DNA from: Brenneria nigrifluens DSM 30175 = ATCC 13028
GTDB lineage: Bacteria > Pseudomonadota > Gammaproteobacteria > Enterobacterales > Enterobacteriaceae
Direction: 5' to 3'
DNA: 64,000 nt
Assembly: GCF_005484965.1 (NCBI RefSeq)
Contig: NZ_CP034036.1
Location: forward strand, 1,674,001-1,738,000
Shown here: positions 35,349 to 42,620 of the stretch, piece by piece
How positions within the stretch are numbered: position 1 is the first letter of the stretch
Layout of the letters: the number at the start of each line of letters is the position of its first letter
Notes under the pieces: generated by a model
The model's input: only the letters and a program-made list of their open reading frames with translations
Databases searched by the model: none
Told to the model about the DNA's origin: nothing
Program-made: the position numbers and the translations under genes

Positions 35349-35718
35349 TCCCAGGTCGTAATAAATTGATTAATTATGTCTTTTTTGTGTTATTCGGCTG
35401 TTAAATTAAAAATATATTTTAGCTATTCTTACTGCCGCTCAATTGCCGGCCTTATCTTCCTATCTGGTAAAAAGGACGCCTAACGAAAAATTAGGTGTCC
35501 TCCCCTATTATCCCGCTGATAACTTTTCCTGATTATATAATTCAGAAATTTATAAATATATGATCAGGTTAAAATTTTTGCATGCTAATCGGAGTAGGAT
35601 TTAAATTGATGCGTTTTGCATGTGGTTACGGGCGATGGTTTTTCCGTACAGGATGATGAGCATCGGTCTCGTAATCGTAATTCCTTATTGGAAATAACAA
35701 AATATAGGTTTATTTATT
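35349..35718. other. AT-rich intergenic region upstream of the flavoprotein
   Basis: These 370 bases are among the most AT-rich in the window. They hold a hairpin GGACGCCTAA/TTAGGTGTCC (35474-35500). Read on the minus strand it is followed by TTTTT, and it could terminate in either direction. There is also a wide inverted pair CCTGAT/ATCAGG (35528-35568). No gene and no clear FNR box were found. Confidence 0.45.
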
Positions 35719-37128
35719 ATGAAGAGACAATTCCTATTATTGAGTGCGTTGGCATTAGCCTTTTCCGCGGCCGTTCACAGCGAAACGACGGATTTAGTCA
35801 TTATCGGCGCGGGCGGGGCTGGTATGTCGGCTGCCATCGAAGCGCATAATCAGGGCGCTAAAGTCATATTGCTGGAGAAAATGCCTTTCGCCGGCGGCAA
35901 TACCGCCCGGGCGGAAGCCGGATTAAACGCCGCCGGCACGGATCTGCAAAAGGCCAGAGGCATTGAGGATAGCCCTGAAGCCTTCTATGAAGACACCATG
36001 AAAGGGGGGCGCAATATCAATAACCCGGAAGTGGTTAAAACCCTCACGGAACATGCCAGGGACTCGGTTATTTTCCTGAAAGAGAACGGCGCCGACCTGG
36101 CGGATCTGACCCGTACCGGCGGCTCTCGCGTCGACCGCACCCATCGTCCCGCCGGCGGCGAGCCGGCGGGAAGTTTTATTGCCGTGGCGCTGATTAAAAA
36201 AGTCAAAGCGCTGGACATCGATCTGCGCACCAGCACCTCCGCGACCGATATTGTCAAAAATGACAAGGGTGAAGTCAGCGGCGTAAAAGCCAAAGGCAAA
36301 GATGGCAAGGAATTCACCATCGACGCCAAAAAAGTGTTAATCACCTCGGGCGGTTTTGGCGCCAACTTTGACATGATCAAACAATATGATCCCAAGCTGG
36401 TGGGGTTTAAAACCACCAATGCGCCAGGTTCTCAGGGCGACGGCATCAAGATGGCGACCAAGCTGAACGCCAAACTGGTGGATATGGAATATATCCAGAT
36501 CCATCCTTCCACCGTGCCGGGCAAAGGTATCCTGATTACTGAAGCGGTGCGCGGCGACGGCGCTATTCTGGTGAATGAAAGCGGCAAGCGGTTTATCAAT
36601 GAACTGCTCACCCGTGACGTGGTGTCGCAGAGTATTCTGAAACAGCCGGGCGCGCATGCCTATCTGATTTTTAATGACGCGCTGGTCAAGCAAAATCAGG
36701 CGACTCAATCCTACTTTAAGCAAAAACTGGTCGCCGAAGGGAATACGGCTGAGGAATTGGCCAAAGCGATTAACGTCGACGGCAAACAGCTGTCGCAGAC
36801 CGTCAGCACCTACAGCGGCTACGTTAAAGATGGCAAAGACGCCGAATTCGGCCGCGATAGCCTGAAGCTGTCTCTCGACAGCGGCAAATATTACGCCATT
36901 GAAGTCACGCCGGGCATTCATCACACCATGGGCGGGATTGCGATCAACAACAGAGCCCAGGTGCTGGATGTGAACGGCAAGGTGATCCCCAACCTGTTCG
37001 CCGCGGGCGAAGCCGCCGGCGGGGTGCATGGCGCCAACCGTCTGGGCGGCAACTCGCTGGCGGATATCGTCACCTACGGCCGCATCGGCGCCGATCAGGC
37101 GGTGAAAGAGATTAAAGCAGGTAAATAA
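35719..37128 (+). CDS. Secreted fumarate reductase-type FAD flavoprotein
   Basis: Probable periplasmic flavoprotein of the flavocytochrome c/UrdA family, 469 residues, with a signal peptide (MKRQFLLLSALALAFSAAVH). The FAD dinucleotide motif DLVIIGAGGAGMSAAIEA is at 25-42. All four residues that act in Shewanella fumarate reductase are present: His262 (IQIHPST), Arg299 (LLTRD), His402 (HHTMGG) and Arg441 (GANRLGGNS). It lacks the N-terminal haem and FMN domains of that family. The FMN-binding gene downstream probably supplies the electron-transfer module. The acceptor is likely fumarate or a related acid. Confidence 0.85.
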   Translation: MKRQFLLLSALALAFSAAVHSETTDLVIIGAGGAGMSAAIEAHNQGAKVILLEKMPFAGGNTARAEAGLNAAGTDLQKARGIEDSPEAFYEDTMKGGRNINNPEVVKTLTEHARDSVIFLKENGADLADLTRTGGSRVDRTHRPAGGEPAGSFIAVALIKKVKALDIDLRTSTSATDIVKNDKGEVSGVKAKGKDGKEFTIDAKKVLITSGGFGANFDMIKQYDPKLVGFKTTNAPGSQGDGIKMATKLNAKLVDMEYIQIHPSTVPGKGILITEAVRGDGAILVNESGKRFINELLTRDVVSQSILKQPGAHAYLIFNDALVKQNQATQSYFKQKLVAEGNTAEELAKAINVDGKQLSQTVSTYSGYVKDGKDAEFGRDSLKLSLDSGKYYAIEVTPGIHHTMGGIAINNRAQVLDVNGKVIPNLFAAGEAAGGVHGANRLGGNSLADIVTYGRIGADQAVKEIKAGK

Positions 37129-37149
37129 TCAGAGGCGTTGATCGCAAAA

Positions 37150-37177
37150 ACCATCCTGACGCATTGTCCGGGATGGT
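37150..37177 (+). terminator. Hairpin between the flavoprotein and FMN-binding genes
   Basis: ACCATCC and GGATGGT pair with a 13-base loop 22 bases after the flavoprotein stop; no U tract. It could be a partial terminator or an mRNA-stabilising end, allowing different amounts of the two proteins. Confidence 0.3.
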
Positions 37178-37268
37178 TGAGTGGTTATATTGGTTTCACC
37201 AACAGCATTACTGTCAGTCGCGCGTGTTTGATGGACGTTTTTATGTGTAATTAACTTATGGGAAAGCT

Positions 37269-37604
37269 ATGAAAAAATTGATTCCGGCCATGATGGCCAC
37301 GTTGGCTCTTTCGTTCTCTTTTGCCGCCGCCGCCGAGTATAAAGACGGCACCTATACGGGTAAGGCGCCGGGCAAAGAGGGGGAAGTCGAAGTTTCCGTA
37401 ATTGTTGAAGGAGGAAAAATCACCAACGCCGAGGTGGTCAGCCATGAAGACACCGAAGCGCTGATGATGGGCGTTATTGATAACGTGATACCTGAACTGA
37501 TTGAAACACAGGATCCTGACCAGGTGGATGCGGTAACGGGGGCCACAGCGTCCAGCGAGGGGGTGATTAACGCCGTGAAGCAGGCTCTGGAGCAAGCAAA
37601 ATAA
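37269..37604 (+). CDS. Secreted FMN-binding domain protein
   Basis: Small periplasmic flavoprotein, 111 residues, with a signal peptide (MKKLIPAMMATLALSFSFAA, cut after AAA) and a single FMN-bind domain. The motif DAVTGATAS at 87-95 fits the covalent flavinylation consensus, with Thr93 the residue expected to receive FMN through ApbE. No apbE lies in the window. The domain equals the N-terminal FMN module of UrdA-type reductases. I infer that it relays electrons to the flavoprotein encoded 140 bases upstream. Confidence 0.85.
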   Translation: MKKLIPAMMATLALSFSFAAAAEYKDGTYTGKAPGKEGEVEVSVIVEGGKITNAEVVSHEDTEALMMGVIDNVIPELIETQDPDQVDAVTGATASSEGVINAVKQALEQAK

Positions 37605-37615
37605 TATGTTCTCTC

Positions 37616-37649
37616 ACCAGTCCGTGATGGCGTGCTATTGCGGACTGGT
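37616..37649. terminator. Hairpin between convergent FMN-binding and pip genes
   Basis: ACCAGTCCG and CGGACTGGT form a perfect 9-bp stem with a 16-base loop in the 72-base gap between the two converging stop codons. There is no U run on either side, so it is a tentative bidirectional transcript end. Confidence 0.4.
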
Positions 37650-37676
37650 CGTTACATACAGTTATTGCCGGGGAGG

Positions 37677-38588
37677 TTATTGCCCGCCGCCGGCGGACAG
37701 TTTTCTGTTCAGAAAATGGCGTACCGCCGCCATGCAGGCCGCGCGCTCCTCGACGTGCGGCATATGGCTGGAGTGTTCAAAGATAATCCACTCGGCATCG
37801 CGAATATATTCTGCGAACGGTTCGACAACTTCCGGCGCCGCTTCGTCATAGCGTCCGGAGATCAGCAGCGTGGGGACGTTGATTGCGGACAACCGATCAA
37901 TGATGCTCCAGTTTTTCATACTGCCGATGACATGGAACTCCGTCGGGCCGTTCATCGCGTGGTAGACGGTCGGGTCGGCGTCCATGGCGTCGAAGGTGCG
38001 TTTGACCTCGTCCGGCCAGGGATCGAGGCGGCAGACGTGGCGTTGGTAAAACGCCTGGGTGGCGGCTCGGTACGCAGCGCTGTTGAGCGTACCGGCCTGT
38101 TCATGCTGTCGCAGCGCGTTTTGAATGTCGTCAGGTAATGCGCAGCGCAGTCTGGCGGCTGCCGACAACCACAGCGCCATCGATGCCGGCGAGTTGGCGA
38201 TAATCAGCGCCTTCAGCCCGGCAGGCCGCGTCACCGCGTGTTCCGCCCCTAGCATACCTCCCCAGGACTGTCCCAGCAGAGCATAGTTTCGCTCGATGCC
38301 AAGGTGCCGCAACAGGTTATCCAGTTCGTCCAGAAACAGGGCGGGTTGCCAGAAATCGGCGGGTTTATCCGCAAGGTGCGTTGAGCGGCCATTGCCCAAC
38401 TGGTCGTAGTGGATTACGGCCCGGCCGCTTTCCGCGATATCACGAAACGCGTCGACATAATCATGGGTGCAGCCCGGCCCGCCGTGGGCAATGACCAGCG
38501 GTGTTAATCCATTATGACGATCGCCGCAGATTCGATACCAGGTGTGATACTCAAGATAAGGCGCATAGCCTTCTTTGATGTCGTACAT
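37677..38588 (-). CDS. pip: Proline iminopeptidase-family alpha/beta hydrolase
   Basis: Cytoplasmic alpha/beta hydrolase of peptidase family S33, 303 residues. The oxyanion motif HGGPGC, nucleophile Ser108 in GQSWGG, aspartate in SGRYDEAAPE and histidine in HSSHMPHVEE are all present. Related enzymes release N-terminal proline or hydrolyse amino acid amides. I start at MYDIKEGYAPY (38588), with AGGG eight bases upstream, rather than 38609, which has no ribosome-binding site. It lies downstream of a LuxR solo in the same orientation, the arrangement known for OryR, XccR, PsoR and PipR, which control such genes. Confidence 0.88.
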   Translation of the reverse strand: MYDIKEGYAPYLEYHTWYRICGDRHNGLTPLVIAHGGPGCTHDYVDAFRDIAESGRAVIHYDQLGNGRSTHLADKPADFWQPALFLDELDNLLRHLGIERNYALLGQSWGGMLGAEHAVTRPAGLKALIIANSPASMALWLSAAARLRCALPDDIQNALRQHEQAGTLNSAAYRAATQAFYQRHVCRLDPWPDEVKRTFDAMDADPTVYHAMNGPTEFHVIGSMKNWSIIDRLSAINVPTLLISGRYDEAAPEVVEPFAEYIRDAEWIIFEHSSHMPHVEERAACMAAVRHFLNRKLSAGGGQ

Positions 38589-38591
38589 GAT

Positions 38592-38628
38592 GTTTACCCT
38601 GTTGGTCATGGATGATTTCAGGGTAAAC
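38592..38628 (-). promoter_or_regulatory. Perfect hairpin covering the pip ribosome-binding site
   Basis: GTTTACCCTG (38592-38601) and CAGGGTAAAC (38619-38628) are exact inverted repeats with a 17-base loop. In pip mRNA the 3' arm contains the AGGG Shine-Dalgarno and ends three bases before the ATG, so folding would hide the start. It could equally be a protein-binding dyad. Confidence 0.6.
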
Positions 38629-38646
38629 GGCGGCGAGCGGGGAAAC

Positions 38647-38666
38647 AGCTAGTAAAAAAGATAGGT
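38647..38666 (-). promoter_or_regulatory. lux-box-like dyad upstream of pip
   Basis: On the minus strand ACCTATCTTTTTTACTAGCT lies immediately after the luxR stop and about 58 bases before the pip ATG. It matches the dyad in front of the importer operon at 16 of 20 positions, has the 20-bp length of lux boxes, and retains the ACCTA and ACTAxCT ends. Confidence 0.55.
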
Positions 38667-39422
38667 TTAGCTGTCCAGCAACCGGTAGTGCAGGGCGCGA
38701 ACCACCGCCTGTACGCGATTGCTGGCCCCCAGCTTTCTGGCGGCGGAATTGAGGTGCAGCGCGACGGTGGCGATAGAGCGGTTAAGCTTACGGGCAATCT
38801 CTTTGGCCGTCAGCCCTTCCGCCGCCCATGCCAGACATTCTCGCTCGCGTTTGCTCAGGCGGATATGCTGACAGGTCAGGACACGATCGTCGAATAACGG
38901 GTAAATCTGTTCCTGAAAGGTATGCGCCAGCAGGCTTAGCTCCGCCAGCACCTGGTCGATGTCCCGTTCGTGCCCGGCGCCGCTGTGGATGCCGGTGACG
39001 GTGACAAACCCGCCGCGCGGCAGGTGCAGCGGAACCGTGGCGCCGCAGGGCATATTGTTATCGCGCATATAGTGCGTGACCGGATAATGGCGCTCATCGA
39101 TGATATTTCTCAATGACGAGCTATCGGGGCGTTGATAAGACCAGATAAAAGGCGCGCAGCTTTCCAGCGCATAAATTTGTACCGGGTCTACCTGATAATA
39201 CCCGCTCTCGCACCACAGCAGCTGCATATCTTCAGGCACATTGCGCATTTGCAGCACTGATGGCGTGATCAACTCTCCCTCAACCGAGCGCGGTACGGGG
39301 GTGTAGTCATAAATCAGCGCGTCAAAGCCGAGCCGGGACGTTTGTCCGTACAACCGTTCGAACGCCGCATCCAGCGTCGCTTGTTGCGGGCGTGCGCCGT
39401 TTTCTTTCACTACCCGTTTCAT
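38667..39422 (-). CDS. LuxR solo of the plant-associated (OryR/PipR) subfamily
   Basis: LuxR-type regulator with no cognate luxI in the window, 251 residues. The N-terminal autoinducer-binding domain spans about 15-165 and the LuxR HTH (LSKRERECLAWAAEGLTAKEIA onward) about 185-245. Residues equivalent to TraR 57, 61, 70, 71 and 85 are Met66, Trp70, Asp79, Pro80 and Trp94. Met and Trp replacing Trp57 and Tyr61 mark receptors that answer plant compounds rather than acyl-homoserine lactones. The start at 39422 follows GGAGG. The gene precedes pip and is divergent from a peptide-type importer, as in known PipR-like loci. Confidence 0.9.
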   Translation of the reverse strand: MKRVVKENGARPQQATLDAAFERLYGQTSRLGFDALIYDYTPVPRSVEGELITPSVLQMRNVPEDMQLLWCESGYYQVDPVQIYALESCAPFIWSYQRPDSSSLRNIIDERHYPVTHYMRDNNMPCGATVPLHLPRGGFVTVTGIHSGAGHERDIDQVLAELSLLAHTFQEQIYPLFDDRVLTCQHIRLSKRERECLAWAAEGLTAKEIARKLNRSIATVALHLNSAARKLGASNRVQAVVRALHYRLLDS

Positions 39423-39615
39423 CTTCGCCTCCGCCAGCCAGGGGCCCCTCCGTTCGGGCACGGATCCTGCAAATCCCGATCGCAATCATGCAAATAAAGT
39501 GCCATCTCACGATGGAGACAAACCTAGTATTTTTACTAACTACCCCTTTGCGTTAGCGCCGGTTAGCGTAGGCACAAAGGGATGATAACCCTCACCGCGA
39601 TCGGCCGGAGGAGAT
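39423..39615. promoter_or_regulatory. Divergent promoter region, luxR / importer operon
   Basis: The 193 bases between the luxR start and the 73-codon frame must hold both promoters. The only strong signal is the lux-box-like dyad at 39522-39541. If activated like a classical lux promoter (box centred near -42), rightward transcription would begin near 39574, leaving a leader of about 40 bases. Confidence 0.45.
39522..39541 (+). promoter_or_regulatory. lux-box-like dyad upstream of the importer operon
   Basis: ACCTAGTATTTTTACTAACT contains the exact inverted repeat TAGTA-TTTT-TACTA and is 20 bp long. It closely resembles the site in front of pip. It is 75 bases before the first open frame of the importer operon and 100 bases before luxR, so it could control both. 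Confidence 0.6.
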
Positions 39616-39837
39616 ATGTGGTACGAAATCAACGCTGACAGGCAGCGCCCCGCTAAGGCGGCACTGGGTGGCGACAATCATAAGGCGGGTAAACGGCGTC
39701 TGAATGACGAAGCCGCAATCCCCGGCAACGGTCTGGCGATAATGCGCGCCAAACTGGCGAACGCGCCGGATTTGCACCATCACAGTGCGTCGCGGCGCGC
39801 TTTACTCCTCCAGCAGCGTGACGGCGAAAGAGGGTAA
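39616..39837 (+). CDS. Unrecognised 73-residue protein leading the importer operon
   Basis: I do not recognise this protein. The frame opens with ATG behind a near-perfect GGAGGAG ribosome-binding site and ends four bases before the first permease start, the spacing of a translated first cistron. The sequence is basic and hydrophilic (DRQRPAKAALGGDNHKAGKR near the N-terminus, PDLHHHSASRRALLLQQRDG at the C-terminus), with no signal peptide or membrane segment. It may be a small accessory protein, a leader that couples translation, or the remnant of a larger gene. Confidence 0.5.
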   Translation: MWYEINADRQRPAKAALGGDNHKAGKRRLNDEAAIPGNGLAIMRAKLANAPDLHHHSASRRALLLQQRDGERG

Positions 39838-39841
39838 ACCG

Positions 39842-40780
39842 ATGCATCGCTATCGTTTTCTGCTCTGGCGTCCGTTACAGCTGCTTCCGGTTCTGCTGGG
39901 CATCAGCCTGATCACCTTCGTGATGGTGCGCGCTATTCCCGGCGATCCGGTGCGTATTTTGCTTGGCGTGCGCAGCACGCCGCAGGCCGTGGCGCGTATC
40001 CGCGCGCAATACGCGCTTGATGAGCCGGTATGGCTGCAATATCTCTATTTTCTGCGCAATCTGCTGCATGGCGAGATGGGCCGATCCATCGTTTATCGCG
40101 TCGATACCCTGAAGCTGATCCTGTCACGGATCGAGCCTACGCTACATCTGGTGACGGGCAGCGTGCTGCTGGCGCTGCTGCTTACCCTGCCTCTGGCGGC
40201 AACGGCGGCGCGCCGCCGCGGGCGTCTGCCCGATCAGCTTATCCGGCTGTTTTCCACCGCCGGGCTGGGATTTCCCGCTTTTTGGCTCGGCATCATGCTG
40301 ATCCTGTTGTTCAGCATTACGCTGGGCTGGTTCCCGGTTTCCGGCTATGGCGATGACTGGGCCGAGCGGCTGCATCATCTGGCGCTGCCCTGCCTGACGG
40401 TGGCGCTGGCGCTGTCTGCCGTGCTGACCCGCAATCTGCGCGCCAGCCTGCTGATGGAGCTGAAAAATGATTACGTCACCGCCGCCCGCGCCCGCGGGCA
40501 AAGCGAGCGGCGCATTTTCTGGCGCCATGTTCTGCCTAACTCGCTGGTGCCCACGGTGAATCTGCTGGCGGTCAATATCGGCTGGCTGATCGGCAGCACG
40601 GTGGTGATCGAAAGCGTGTTCGCCATTCCGGGAATGGGGCAACTGTTGGTAAAGGCTATTTTCAGCCGCGACTATATGGTGGTGCAGGGCGTGGTCATGG
40701 TATTCGCGCTGGCTACGGTGGCGGTGAATCTGCTGGCGGATTTACTCACCGTAGCGCTGGATCCGAGGGTAAAACAATGA
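39842..40780 (+). CDS. Oligopeptide-type ABC permease 1 (DppB/OppB-like)
   Basis: Inner-membrane permease, 312 residues with about six transmembrane segments. Typical features are LLGISLITFVMVRAIPGDPV at the N-terminus, the conserved GEMGRSIVY turn, the EAA loop YVTAARARGQSERRIFWRHVLPN, and the terminal LLADLLTVALDPRVK. The ATG at 39842 follows GAGGG; a start at 39785 would overlap the preceding frame. Its stop overlaps the second permease (ATGA). Substrate class: peptides or peptide-like amides, inferred from family. Confidence 0.9.
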   Translation: MHRYRFLLWRPLQLLPVLLGISLITFVMVRAIPGDPVRILLGVRSTPQAVARIRAQYALDEPVWLQYLYFLRNLLHGEMGRSIVYRVDTLKLILSRIEPTLHLVTGSVLLALLLTLPLAATAARRRGRLPDQLIRLFSTAGLGFPAFWLGIMLILLFSITLGWFPVSGYGDDWAERLHHLALPCLTVALALSAVLTRNLRASLLMELKNDYVTAARARGQSERRIFWRHVLPNSLVPTVNLLAVNIGWLIGSTVVIESVFAIPGMGQLLVKAIFSRDYMVVQGVVMVFALATVAVNLLADLLTVALDPRVKQ

Positions 40781-41622
40781 GCCTGACCTCGGTCGTCCAT
40801 CGCGTTCGTTACCGCTGGCTGCCGCAGCGGCATACCCTGACGGCAGGCGTGCTGATACTGGGGAGTTGGCTATTGCTGGCGCTGCTGGCGCCGTGGATTG
40901 CCCCTTACGATCCGATTGCTCAACATCTGGAGGCCAGTCTGCTTCCGCCTGGCTTACCTCATCTGTTCGGCACCGATAATTTCGGGCGCGATATCTTCTC
41001 GCGGGTGATCTGGGGGGCCAGAGTCGATCTGCAAATCTGCGTAATGGGGGTGATTTTCCCGTTTGTCATCGGTACGGCGATCGGCGCGCTCTCCGGTTAT
41101 ATCGGCGGGACGGTGGATGCGGTTGTGATGCGCGGCATTGATATTGTGCTGGCGTTTCCCTTTCTGGTGCTGATGCTGGCCATCATCGCCATTCTCGGCC
41201 CCGGCCTGAGCAGCTTTTATATCGCGATGGCGATGGTGGGATGGGTTTCCTATGCCCGACTGGTGCGCGCCCAGGTCCTGACGCTGAAGCAGCGTGATTT
41301 TATGCTGGCAGCGCGCAGCCTGGGCTATAACCATGCCCGGATCCTGTTTATTCACCTGTTGCCCAATGCGCTGACCGGCTCGGTGGTGTTCGCCATGTCC
41401 GACTGCGTACTGGTGCTGCTCAACGGCGCCGCGGTAAGTTATCTGGGGTTGGGAGTTCAGCCGCCGCTGGCGGAGTGGGGCGTGATGGTGGCGGAAGGAC
41501 AAAGTTTTATTACCACCGCCTGGTGGATCACCGCCTTTCCCGGCCTGGCGATTGTGCTGCTGGCGATGGGCTTCAGCCTGCTGGCTGACGGTCTGGGCGA
41601 CAAGCTGGGAGAACGGCCATGA
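40777..41622 (+). CDS. Oligopeptide-type ABC permease 2 (DppC/OppC-like)
   Basis: Partner permease, 281 residues, with the N-terminal LAPWIAPYDPIAQHLEASLL and HLFGTDNFGRDIFSRVIWGAR typical of DppC proteins, five to six membrane segments, and the EAA loop FMLAARSLGYNHARILFIHLLPN. It overlaps the genes on both sides by four bases, so the two permeases and first ATPase are coupled. Confidence 0.92.
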   Translation: MSLTSVVHRVRYRWLPQRHTLTAGVLILGSWLLLALLAPWIAPYDPIAQHLEASLLPPGLPHLFGTDNFGRDIFSRVIWGARVDLQICVMGVIFPFVIGTAIGALSGYIGGTVDAVVMRGIDIVLAFPFLVLMLAIIAILGPGLSSFYIAMAMVGWVSYARLVRAQVLTLKQRDFMLAARSLGYNHARILFIHLLPNALTGSVVFAMSDCVLVLLNGAAVSYLGLGVQPPLAEWGVMVAEGQSFITTAWWITAFPGLAIVLLAMGFSLLADGLGDKLGERP

Positions 41623-42620
41623 CGCTATTGACTGTGTCGCAGTTAACCGTTGAAAATCCGCAGGGCATCGCGCTGGTCGATCGTGTCTCGCTGACGCTCG
41701 AACAGGGGGAGATTCTCGGTCTGGTGGGCGAAAGCGGATCCGGTAAAACCATTACCTGCCGGGCGCTGATGCGGCTGCTGCCCGGCGACGGGCTGCGTAT
41801 CGCCGGAGGCGATATCCTGCTGCGCGATAAGTCGCTGTTGACGCTGAGTGAACGGCAGATGACGGCCATGCGCGGACGGCAAATCGGCATGATTTTCCAG
41901 AACCCCGCCAGCCATCTCAATCCGGTGATGACCATCGGTCAGCAGATCGCCGAGAGCCGCCGCCTGCACTTTGCGGCCGGTCGCCGTGAAGCCCGACGGC
42001 AGGCGGTGGCGCTGTTGCGCCAGGTCGGTATTGCCGATCCGCAGCGGCGGGTGGATAACTATCCCCATGAATTTTCCGGCGGCATGCGCCAGCGGGCGAT
42101 GATCGCCGTGGCGCTGGCCTGCGAACCCGCCGTGCTGATTGCCGATGAACCGACGACGGCGCTGGACGTCACCGTCCAAATGCAGATCCTACGCCTGCTG
42201 AACGAACTGCGCGATCGGCTGGGCATCGCGGTTATCCTGATCACCCACGATCTGGGCGTGGTGGCGCAAACCTGCGATCGCATCGCCGTTATGTACGGCG
42301 GGCGGTTATGTGAAATCGGTGATAAGCGTCAGCTGCTGGCCGGGCCGTTACATCCGTATACCCGCGGACTGATTGACTGCCAGCCGGTCAGCGAAGGAGG
42401 CTATGGGCGGCTGCGGACCATTGCGGGGCAGCCGCCGCTTGCCGAGCGTTTCCCCTCCGGCTGCCGTTTTCACCCGCGTTGCCAGTACGCTCAAGGGGAT
42501 TGTCGCCTCACGCAGCCGCCGATGCGGGCACAGCAGACGGCGCACGCCCACGGGGCTGCCTGTCATCATCCCTTGCCGCCCGGCATGCAGGCATGCGACG
42601 GGAGGAATAATGGTCAGTAA
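41619..42620 (+). CDS. Oligopeptide-type ABC ATPase 1 (DppD/OppD-like)
   Basis: First ATPase subunit, 333 residues. Walker A LVGESGSGKTITCRAL is near residue 35, followed by MIFQNPASHLNPVM, the signature FSGGMRQRAMIAVAL, Walker B VLIADEPTTALD and ITHDLGVVA. The C-terminal oligopeptide-transporter extension contains HPYTRGLIDCQP and the cysteine-rich SGCRFHPRCQYAQGDC segment. It overlaps the second ATPase gene by 11 bases. Confidence 0.92.
   Translation: MTLLTVSQLTVENPQGIALVDRVSLTLEQGEILGLVGESGSGKTITCRALMRLLPGDGLRIAGGDILLRDKSLLTLSERQMTAMRGRQIGMIFQNPASHLNPVMTIGQQIAESRRLHFAAGRREARRQAVALLRQVGIADPQRRVDNYPHEFSGGMRQRAMIAVALACEPAVLIADEPTTALDVTVQMQILRLLNELRDRLGIAVILITHDLGVVAQTCDRIAVMYGGRLCEIGDKRQLLAGPLHPYTRGLIDCQPVSEGGYGRLRTIAGQPPLAERFPSGCRFHPRCQYAQGDCRLTQPPMRAQQTAHAHGAACHHPLPPGMQACDGRNNGQ

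Noticed and set aside
35581..35620. FNR box upstream of the fumarate-reductase-like gene
   Set aside because: TTGAT is present near 35608 but the second half (ATCAA) at the right spacing is not.
39592..39783. Minus-strand 63-codon frame opposite the 73-codon ORF
   Set aside because: It has no ribosome-binding site and would overlap the divergent promoter; the plus frame has both a strong site and operon spacing.
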